Translations under genes and position numbers: made by a program
Notes under the pieces: generated by a model
The model's database searches: none
Told to the model about the DNA's origin: nothing
Seen by the model: the letters and a program-made list of their open reading frames with translations, nothing else
DNA from: Nectonema munidae
Lineage: Eukaryota; Nematomorpha; Nectonematoida; Nectonematidae
Assembly (NCBI GenBank): GCA_030549495.1
Contig: JAUIRK010000858.1
Span: 384,501 to 448,500 of the forward strand
DNA: 64,000 nucleotides
Direction: 5' to 3'
Shown here: positions 47,115 to 59,100 of the stretch, piece by piece
Position numbering within the stretch: position 1 is the stretch's first letter
Layout: the number at the start of each line of letters is the position of its first letter

Positions 47115-50100
47115 GCTGACAGTTATATCTGCACTTCGATTCAATTGCCGCAAAATCTTTCTAAAGGTCAATTCATAAGTAAGTTTTATTTAATTTTAAT
47201 ATGTGGCTTCTTTTATCCTCATTCTGTTCAGCTTATAAAATTTCAGACTATGCTTGCCTAAAATGTGTTAAATTTTATAGGTTTTTTGTGTCAGACGTGT
47301 ATTAATACGAATAAATAGGAAAGTTTTTGTCAAGAATGTTACAAGTGTATATGTAAATGTATGCATGTGCGATTGCGCCAACACTAAGCCCTAATCTCAA
47401 CTATAATACTAGCACGAATATTAATCCTGACCCCGATAATACATTTCCAAAATTTTGGACATTAAGGCTCATTCAGAAATTGGGTGCGCACTTGTCAAGT
47501 ATTATGGAAATTGAGAAAAAAGTTTGAATAGTCAATATCAGGAGTAGAGTGGAAAAAAAAGGTTTTTTACATCTTTTTGTTTAAAATCAGATTTTAGACT
47601 TCTTAAATGATTTTGAAGTGTTGGATTATTTTAGTCGAAAGATGGTATTCTCCTTCTTTTTAATTTATGATCTCAGCAAAGCTCGATAAGAAAATCAATA
47701 TAGACAATGATATGATATTAGATCGCTAATGGCATTACGATTACACAACGCAGAAATAATATGCAATCAAAGCTAATTTTATTTTAATCAATTCATTCTT
47801 ATTTTCTAGAAATAGTGTACTTTAGCCAAATAAAAGGTTGACGAAATTATACTCTGATTTTATCGCTTGTATCACAGGCGTTAGCAACCTATCGCATGCG
47901 TGCCAAGTGTGCCACGCGAACTAATGTCAAGATGAGACGTCACAAATATAATAATTAAGCTACATTAATTTTGTAGTTAGTTCTATTTGGTTCAATAAGA
48001 AATACGATTGAACAAAAATAATTTTAATGATATTAAATTATAAATGTAAGCCAAAATTGTACTAACGTCTATTTTTTGAAATGAATTAAATAGCACAGAT
48101 CATAACATGTTAAAATTAATTAAATTTACCTTCTTACCTAAATACTTAAAAATCGGTTCTATTTTGAGGATCATCTATCAGCTCCTGTTGACATTTGTCT
48201 CATTTTGCGGCAAAATTTGTATTAAGAGCAAAAGAAAAAGTGGTAGTGACGCGAGGCATTCAAAGACAAAAGTGGAAGTTTAATCTAACTGCAGTGTATA
48301 TAATGCTGGAAAAAAATAGCATTTCTTTTAATAGTAAAATAAAGGAAGTTGCGTTATAACGAGTTTCCATATATATAATATATAATCTAAAATTGGTATT
48401 ATGATGCTCAAAAACGCCATCCGTTTATCAGATATTCTTGGCACTTCCTTATCTAAAGCAGGGATGCTCAAGCCGCTGGCCGCAGTTTAGCCCATTTCTT
48501 CATCCATAATAATTAATTCTTAGCAATGTGGAAATATATTTCCCAATTCTTTAAAGACGATTGAAACAAAAATAGTGACAAATGATCTTTATGCAATACT
48601 AATTAAATTCTCATAAACATTTCAATTGTTTATAAACATAAAACTTTTGCTTTGCCTGCCTATCTACCTCTCCTCTCCTTCCTTTTTCCTCAATGAGCTG
48701 ACAACCAAGACATCAAAAATTTAGATCTTGTTTTTTCAATAAATCCTGGTCTCCCAAAAAAAAGAGTAAAATGGCCGTCTTTAAATTTTTCACTTAAATA
48801 ATTTCGCGAACGTACAAGTGAAAAAGTTTCAATATTGTGTGCATTAATTTAAACAATGTGCTTAAAAATGTAAGAGTGATTTCTTTTGAATAATTTTAAA
48901 ATCTTTGATCGATTAGAAAACAAAAATTGATGAAAAGTCTAAAAGGCAGTTAGTTGTTATCCTTAAAATTGAGTTTGCTTCTAAGTAATTTGGTATGATC
49001 CATCAAATGATTAATAATGCAGGATTAATAATTAAGTTAATTGCCGTGGCAGGGAGTGAGGATAATATCTCATTCTCCATGAAATGCCTTCTTCTTGGAT
49101 CAAATGTAGGGAATTAATTGGTTTTGATAATCATTGATATGCAAATTAAAGATGAAATTTTGAGGACTTTTAAAAAAGTCTAAGATTTATTTTCTTTAAC
49201 CTTTCAGGCCCAAGCGATATCCAATTAAATAAAAATCCTTTGCTTCAAGATATAAAAACTCATTGAGAAAGATAGGCCCACTATTTGTTTTCAAACACCT
49301 CAGCCTTAACACTTTGACCGCCAGAATTTTGAAGACTGATTGTCTGCCTTGTTTCCCAATGTAACTTTAAATATCTAAAGCAGACGGTTTTAAATTCTTG
49401 GGACACTGTAGACTAACGCATCCTTAAAACGTTAAGTGTTAATTCTTTTATTCTCGATCTTTTGAATGTATTTAATTCGATAAAATGCATGATATTTTTG
49501 CCTTTTTAAGAAAAGTTTAGCGTTTCTTCTTCAATGGACATTGTTCATCACATTCTCTTATTTTCTTGTCAATCTCCGTTTTTTTATCGCGTTCCTCAAT
49601 TTTGGTACTTTTTTCTCTGGTAATACTTTTTTTCTACTCATTTTTGTCTTGTTGCGCCTTTTAGGAATTGTCTTATTAATCCCGTCTGCACTTCCAACAT
49701 GGATACTCTTTTTGCTTGGGGAAAAAATGCAACTTCCTTCCACCTACCCAAAGGTATTTAAACTTATTTAACTTATGTTTGCCCATTTATGTGTTTGTGA
49801 TTTCTCTTAATATTTTTTTCTTTCTAGACGTCGCCATTCCTATCAAATATGACTATCTTGTTATGCAGACACATTATCTCATAAAATTTCCAGGTATTCT
49901 CATAACCATTCTATACCTTTTTTGAAAATAACATTTAATAACTGGCCGATAACCACATCGATCAAAAAATGATATAAATGTTATAAAAAATGGACTTATA
50001 GTTTTAAAAAAATGGTAAAGAAAAAAATAGTCTTTTAAAAATCATTTTCAAAATCACAGCGCTTTAATATTTGTCTGATTTTTGAATTATAATAAAAACA

Positions 50101-53100
50101 GGAAAGTATTTCATCCCTAAAATTTCCTTATTTTGTCTGTAAGCTTGAAATTTTTGTTTTTTCTAGTAATATTTAAGTTTTGAAAAATTCAGCCAAATAG
50201 TCCCTTGGCAATGATTTTTTCCAGTTTGTTGTAAAATTTATATATACCCAAAATTTATTCGTTTAAGAAAGACAGACGTAAATAAGGCTTAACCATTTTA
50301 AAACTGGCTAAAAGAAAGATAAAAAAATTCTTTCTTAATTAAATGAAAAATTATTGGCTTCATTCACGCAATGGAATAAAAACTTTAGTGACCTAAAAAG
50401 TTTTCAATAGTTGTCAAAATCATAACATATTATACACATTTAAAGATTATTTAGGTTAGAGGTCGGCAAAGTGGTCGATATCGAACCCTGGGGGTCGATA
50501 ACAGATCTTTAGGGGTCGATAAGATAGACAAACTTACCAAATTGTGCTATGCTTTTTTTACTTTGTAGTAGTAATAAATCTCCCTTTTCTTTTAAAACAT
50601 AGCTTAGGACATCGTAGAGTATAGGATATATGAAACATTTTTGGTTTATACTTTTTATCATAATCGATGGACATTGATTAATGTTTTAATGAAACTTTTC
50701 TATGGGGGGGGGGGGGGGGGTTTGATGTGAAGACAAATGTTCTATGACGGGGTCGTCGACGGGTAAAAAAGTTCGCCGATCTCTGGTAGATGCTTGCAAA
50801 AATGAATTTATTAACCTTTCTTTGCTATGCTTTTAACTAAATAACTCAACGAAGAATCGATAATTTAACTAAATGCTAAATAACTGTAGTTAAATAATTG
50901 AGTAAGCGATCAACTAATTTAAAACGAACTTGCCAACTTATTCTTCTAACTCAGTCTTTTGCAACGGGTGTGTCGCAACACATGAAAGCATCGCCAGTGT
51001 TGTGTGGATGTGGCAACACTGCTTCACTCAGTAGCCCTTATATATAAAATGCTCATTTCATCTTGTCTCTTTAAATTTGTTTGCTCGCAAAGCCATCGCA
51101 TAAACCTTGTCAATTCCTACTACGCGTCTACTACTAATCTTGCTAGGTAATTTTTAAAATGGACCAATGGAAATAAGTAATCTTCATTTTATGACACTCT
51201 TTTTCCTTATTTTTTTAATTTGAACGAAAGAAAAAGCCTGTGGGTGGCCATATTTTCTTGAGCAAAGTATATTGAAAGTGGTTTATTTTTTTTTAAACTT
51301 AAATTCTAGCCCTCTTTTTTGGAGAGCTGAAACGCACCGAAACTTGTTTCATGTTGTCTCAAATCAAGGCTCCTCAATTGGTATTACGGTTTATGCAATA
51401 TTATGGAAGAACTAATAATAATTATTTTAAATCTGTTTAACTTTTGCGTTGTCTATCAAAAGTCACATGCTTTGCCGCGTCTTCAAAATAAGAAATGTTT
51501 TCTTAAATATTTATAGAAAATCAACAAAATCAATTCTGCAATCTGATTGAAAACTTTGTTGCAGCTTATTAGCATATCTTGTTATATTTGAACCTATTTA
51601 CTTCACTTTCAGACAAATTAAGACCTTATTTTCCAAATACTGATAATCCAAACTATGATTGGATCAGAAATCCGTTTAGGGCAACCGATACAAATAATTT
51701 TTCACTTTCTGAATTTCTGATGAAGAACAGGCTGAAATAAAAAATGATCTCTTTATGCATATGTTTCGGGAGGGGGCAAAAGGAGCACACTTTTTGTCCA
51801 AATTTGAGGAAAAGAATTAATACTTGAAATACTAAAATAATTTTATATTGAATGAACATTATGTGTACGCAATGAAACATTTAGTTCAATAATGATGAAA
51901 TAAAATTGTTTTAGCGCTGATCTAATCTTTAAGAAAAGCTTCCGACTAATGTTTGTATATACAATGACAGCTAACTTTTATATAAGCAAAACTTGCATTA
52001 CATTTTCCATGTGCATCGCTTACAATTACTCTTCTCTTCCCAAAACAACGTAAAAATATATTAAAGTAGACATTGAAAGCTAAGTTTTCTCTTGACTCGG
52101 AGTATTTTTGGATTTGTTTTCGAAAACACATTCAAAATGCTTTGCATATTCTTTTGTAGTTTCCACGGCATGAATTCATGAAACATAATTTTCAGCAATG
52201 ATAAACTTTAAAGCATCGAAAATGGGAAATTTGTTCTTTCACGCCAAATATTTAACAGATGTGTTGACCGTATGAAGCAAAAATAATGAGTTGAAATAGT
52301 AAATTTGCTTATGTGAGCCAAACTATGCGTATTTTTTAAATCTTTTTTTAAGTACTTTCGCATTTTAAAAACTATCATCTATGCATGAAACTAACAATTG
52401 TCTTGAAGATGCATAAAAGTGTCCTAAAAGTTGCATATACTAAACCGGTGTGCTGCTAAATTATGTATACTTAAAATCGTGTTCAAAAAAATTAGGTAAC
52501 TAACAGACCTGCTTTGTCGGAACAAAAAACATCGTATCCGACTCCTGTTAATATTGCCATTCCAACTCCGTCTTGGTGGGCATTGTATTTTTGATCCTAT
52601 CCAATGAGAACTATGCTACACTTTATGTTGGATGGAACTAGACTGATTCGACCGCGCTTTGAACACGTCTAGGTGGAACTACACTTTGTAACTATTTTTA
52701 TTGTAATTTATTTTTATATACAATTGTTTTCGAAGTTTACGTAATCTGACTACATAATAAGAAAATGCAAGTAAATATAAAACATTCAAATTTATTCCAT
52801 CTCTGACTTCAAGGCGCTTCTAACTATTCAATCGAACTCACATCCATATTATTAGTAAATATGACATTTTATTTCAACACGGATATAAAGGGAGGAAGGT
52901 ATTGCTGAATAAGTCGTCTTCTAATTAAGTTTCTTGCTTGATGTTCTTCAATTAGTGCATACGTTTTTTGAACGCTGTATTCAGCATGTATAGGCTTTAA
53001 ATATCCTTTTTTTTATTTAGATAATTTGACAGATAACTCATCTATCAAATTAACCTTGTCTGATCAAGTTCCTACAAAAGTTGCAGCCATTTTTCTTCTT

Positions 53101-56100
53101 CTTTCACAAAAGTACTTCATTCCTCCCAAGTTGCCAGGTTTTTTTTGTCAAACACTTCATTTCTTAGTGTCCTTCAACAGTGTCTTAATTATTATTATTA
53201 TTATTATTTGTGACACTTTACCTGTTTTTAAATTTAATAGATACTCTCTATTATATTATTCGCATTTATCACCATCATCATCATCATCATCATCAACCAC
53301 ATCACACCGATGAGCTTATTTCACAGTGAAAAGAAAAATTACGTTATTTTCATTTCGTCTCGATTTGATAACGATTGTTCGATCTGTTCCTAATTTTTTA
53401 TATCTTCTCAGTGACGGATTTGAGGGTGGGAATGAAGTTCATCGCCCCTTCCAATTTTTTAGCATAACAGTCTTCAGTCAAATTCAGTTTGATTTTTTCA
53501 AAGAAGTGTTGTACTTCAGCTCCGTAAGGTGGTGATTTGAGTTAATATTCCTTGTGTAATGTAGTACTACAAGATCTATGTAAGCATTCATTCACACTAA
53601 TTTTGTATAGAGAATATAAAAAAGTTCATATTAGAACAAAATCTTATAAAATCGTCTGTGGTTCAATTATTATCTTCTTGATACGCCCCAGTTACTAAAA
53701 TACACCTTTTAATATCATTTGGTCAAACATTTTTAATGCTCCTATTCATGGAACAAAAGATTTCAATATTTCTATTTCTGCCTACGTGCTTCTGTGTTTC
53801 GACTCACTCCTTCTATTTTTATGCTTCCTTCATTCCCTTTATTTTCGTCATCTCTTCCACTGATCTAACAACCTCAAGAGGTTTTTCACAAAATGTCTTC
53901 GTTTTGTCTTCGCTTCTTCTTTCAAAATTCGTTCCTTAAGGTGGCATTTTAACGATTTTGATATTTTAAAAATATACAGTATTCATTACTCTTCAACTAA
54001 AAAAGCGTGGGCATAAAATGTTTAAGAAGCTCACTTCTCCATTTCCGAAAATTGGTACGTACCAAGAAGAAAAAGTTAGATTGTTACTTTTAAATAATAA
54101 TAATAATAGGAGAGAAGAATTAACTTTTATATCAGCTTTAAATGCCTTTCCTTTTTATTTATACTTCGTATGCGACATAAAATGTAAAAGTAATGAATGC
54201 TCTTCTTTTTTAGTGTTCTACATGAATATCAGCTGTGAATACAAGTTGCCATTTAAAATGCATATCTTCGCATTTCGAGTGCACGCCCATTCTTTAGGTA
54301 AGTCTTATATTTTTCAATCATAATGTGGAATATCTTGAATACTCCCACTACTTTTTATATACATCTCTTCTAATACGGACCACTCACTTTCTTGAATAGT
54401 GTTTACAAAATAAAAAGAATACATGCTAGATTTTTGAATGTTTTACAAACTAACTGTACTTAGTACTTTTTTTATATCCCAAATACTTTTTCATTCAAAA
54501 TTTTTTAGTTACTTCTATTATGCAAAATGGTACTGTTTCCAAAGCACTATATTTGCGAATGCAGCCCTTATTAATGTTTAATTTCATCCCATCGTCAGTT
54601 TTAACTGGGGCATGTGATTTCTTGTTCCTCACCGGTTATCGACTACAGTCGACATATATCGACTTTACAAAAATAAGATCATCTGCTTTTATTATTGCTT
54701 TTTAATACAAATCTTCTGCTTTACATTAGATATCGTCTGATTATACTGAACGTAAACTGGTTAAGGTACTTTTATATCAAATTACTTAATGTCATAGCAT
54801 CATTTAAGTTTATATATCATATGGAAAAATATTTTTGATGATATATCCTTTTATCAGAATGATTATAATGTTAAATTGTAAGTTTCTTTTATTGTGTCAT
54901 TAAATTTGAAAAATTGAAAAAATGAATATGCTTTATTAAAGTTTCCCAGCGAAACATATATTTTTTGTATCTAAAAGTCATTAAATAATTGTATTAATAT
55001 CCTTAGTATTAGATGTTTGTAGAGCAAACTAACAAGCAATTAGCCTTTTTTGGGATTTGGGTTTTCCTATAAAACGCAGGTATTTTAGTCAAAAATGGAA
55101 CGAACATTTAAATAACAAATTTTTTAAAGAAAATTAAAAAAAACTCTAATCTAATTTCCCATTCACTAAAACATAAAACCAAAGGTTTATAAAAAGAAGA
55201 AAAAGTTTTATTTTTTAAATTAAAAAATGATGAGTTAAATGAATTTAAGAAAGAGACTTTAATATGAACATTTTTTTAAGGAGTAAACGTTTCTGGTTAT
55301 GTCATCAAGAATAATGGCAGAGATTGGATTGAAATAGGCTCGAAAAGTCCGCAATTACCGCAAGCTTTTTATCAAACAGCACAACCTCTTTCCGTTGAAA
55401 AGGGCGATGCTTTAGTAACTCTCTTTTTTCTTTTTAAATAACAGATAGCGCTGAAAATGGTATCGATGAACGTATTTGAAGACTGGTGCTAGAAAAACTC
55501 TCACAAAACCCGCCTTCTAAAAACCTCGGATTATTGGATCTCAAATTAACATTGAATATTAAAGTCTAAACCTTGAAATTATAGAAAATTGATCATGTCT
55601 TCTAAAAGAGTTTGAGAAAAGCCAATATAAAGTATAGTTGACTCTATAATTATTCTGAGTTGTCTCTCAGTTGACTATAACTCGCACGAACTGGGCAGTA
55701 AGAAAGAAGATTGAATTTTTAAAAGTACTTTTTAACTTCAAGTGTTTTTAAAATACTGCGATAATCATAAATGATTTTTATTGAACTTAATTTCCTCTCT
55801 AATTAATAAACTAACACATAATTAAATTTTTTTAGAAATATTTTTGATTAATAAATGTTTTTTACTTTTTATTTAGTACCCCATAAACATATTGTAAGGA
55901 AAACATTGAAAGTTTTTAAGGATGGCAAGCACTGTCGCTTGAGACCCAATTTTTTGAGACCGAATTTCGCATACTGAGGCTTTAGGCCAAGTTTTCTGAG
56001 ACAATTTTCCAATATATTATAATCTTGTAATGATCATTTGTCTTTATTATTCAGTTTTTGGCTTATTGAAGTGTTACTAGAAATTTTAAGGGTTGCTTAA

Positions 56101-59100
56101 AGTTGAATCCTACCCGAGTTGCACTTGTTCCCATTATTCCACTATATACAATTGAGTGATTCTTTCAGCAAACCATAACTCAGAACCTTATTAAATGCAT
56201 ATAGCATGCTTTCAAATATTTCAATCTAAATATCCTGATAAAAGCCCAGCTGTTGCTATTCAATTTTTAATATTATAAAATTGTATGATACGTATTTATC
56301 TGTCGATCCTCTCGTGAGCCGATTTGATTGGTGGAAAGCATACATAATATACTTGAATATCGATAATGTCTACTAGCTCTTTAGCTTCATCCTTTCCCAC
56401 CTTTCTCTACGATCTATGTTTTTAACCAACCAACATTCTTTGTTTACTTTTAGTTTTTTTACTGGTCAGTATAGAGATTTGCAAAGATTTAATTGACGTG
56501 TGCTCTTTCTCACGTTAATCATCCTCATTTATCCAAGCTTGGGCCAGTTCTGAATTACGCTAATTCCCTTCATCAGTGGCGATAATATTTAGTGCTATTC
56601 GTTAATAATGAGTACACTAGAACTCCGATATTTCTTCCCTTTGGAGATGGAAATGCACAGTCTAGAAATTTAAGTCCATTACTTTCAGTACCTAAAAATA
56701 AATAAAAGAAAAAACTATTATAGAAATATACAGAGTTGGCAAGAATGGAATAAAATGGTGCTATTTATTCACAAATTAAAAATAGTTAATATTTTATTTG
56801 GAGAAAAATGATTTTATAGACTGATTTATCAATGCATGTTTAATAATAATTAAAGAAATTTGCATACTTAAATATTAAGTAGTGAGAAATACTTGCAGTC
56901 CGGATACTTGAAAATTCTCTATAATGGAGTTTTAACTGTATATGTCAAGAACAAGAAGAACTATTCGGTTGAGAAAAGCAATTGGCTGTAAAGAAATCAA
57001 TCATGGCTGCAACCCTGTTTTATGTAAAGAATGAAACAACGAAATTTGTCTGTGCAAAAATAATTAGTAGTAGCTGGACAATCTTTTTTTTGTGAATTCA
57101 AAATATGCAGGTTTTTGGAGCGTTTTAAGTTGTGTAAGGAAGAGCGCACCATAATATATGAATCTCATTATGAACTGAAAAAATTCGTCATAGGCGAAGT
57201 TTGAGATTAAGAAATTAGGAAAATTTGAGCTTAATTTTATCACCATATTATAAATTAGCTTTATTGAAATAAAGATTTATTGGCCAAAATATTCAAAAAT
57301 TAAATTCAAATTTTTATTGAAAAGTTCTCAACAAAATAAATCTTAAACCCGAAATTTTGAACAATCTTTAGAAACAACTACAGATTCTATTATTTTATTA
57401 TAATATGTTTTGATAAAAAATGGCACTGTTCGAAAGTATGAAAAAATGATACGTCTGTATTTATAACTCTTTCATAATATCTTCATTTTGTTATTTCATT
57501 GTAATACTTCACTTCCATATATTAGGAGAAAAGTTGCAGTTCTCACGGAGACCTTTTTAAAAATTTTCGGTGTGAATAAAGTTTTCGGGCTGTCACTTGT
57601 ACTGACATTAGTTGAGAGACATCCTCTCTACTTTTCCCTAATTCTCAATTTGATTCCCATGATAATATAGCAAACTCATTTAAGTGACTTGCGTCTTTTA
57701 ACCCTTTCGTGACCACTGACCAGTGTATCATATATGATATATAAACAATTTTAGCTTCGTCTGCTTTTTCAAATAGTTTTGTTTATGAATCTTCTGCTTT
57801 TTAATAAATGTCGTCTGCTTTTTCTGGTCATGCCCATTATGTTTACGTGATTCTTGTTACATGAAATATTTAATTCTTTTTTTCCAGGCAGCCAGATGTA
57901 TTTTTAATTCATCATCAAAAAAAGAAGAAACACTTATAGGGTAAACGATTATCTTTCACTTCTTATAATTAAAGATATAAAATACTATTTTTCAATTTTT
58001 TGTATCCTTATCTTCTTTATGGGTCACACTTTTTACCGAAAGAAATCGAAAAATATTGCAATATGCCAAACGATATAGAAATTTTTGGTACAATATAAAT
58101 CTGTAGAATTGATATTGAAAAATTATACAAAAAACCCATTGAAAGATAAACCTACCCGAAGAAACGGGAAGATACCATAAGATTTTAAATATTTTAGAAA
58201 AATATATCAAAAAGCATTAAAAGAAACCCACTAGAGTCTAGACAAAACAAATCTGTGAAATCCGAATGGAAAATTTTAAAAAAACATTACTGAAACAAAC
58301 TGGAAGATACCGGAAAATATGAAAAGATATTAAAATATTTAATAAAAAAGATCAAAAAACATTTAAAAAAACCGAAAATTTTTAATATCTTTCGGTAAGT
58401 TTTTATCTTTCTATAGTTTTTTAAAATAAATTTTCAATACTGATTTTACAGATTTATAGTGTTTAAAGATTTTTTTATCTTTTTTTTACTAAATTTTTTT
58501 ATATCTTTTGGTATCTTTCAGTTTCTTTCGGTAAAAAGTCTGACCTCTTCTTTATTTTATTTTTAAATTGTTGTTGTTTTACATTCTTCTTATTTTCATG
58601 ATAATTTTACATTCTTGGTCTTTCAAAAATACTATTTCATCAAACAGGTTTTTAACTGATTACTTTAGATTCTTATTAGCTTTTAGACAATTCAATATAT
58701 CCTAAATTTATTTATTATAGACCTTCTAAATCTAGTGGATCATCAACATGTGTTTGCTTAAAAATACTACAGGGAGACACTGTAATAAACATTGCTTAAT
58801 TATTGTGTGCATATTGAAGCAATGGATTATTATTATTATATAGCTCTCACATCGTTTGTAAAATACTTTTGATAGGAATTTCAGTGCAGCTTGGCATGCT
58901 CTTTGATTCAAAAGTCTGCATTCCCCCTTTTATTCTCTTATCTTACATTATCATGTATTCGAATGATCATTACATGCTATAATGCGATCATCATGCATGT
59001 TTTATAAACAAGCAGCAACTCTTACTTATAGAAAATTATTGGGGGGGGGGGGGGGGGGGGGGGGAGGTCATTTGCACATCAGATTGCAATTTCAGAGCAG

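Noticed and set aside
49541-49771. Hydrophobic 76-codon frame that looks like a membrane protein
   Set aside because: It is the wrong frame of PHM exons 49511-49619 and 49665-49753 read through their 45-bp intron.
53262-53295. Regulatory or coding significance of the CATCAT run
   Set aside because: Plain trinucleotide microsatellite within a PHM intron.
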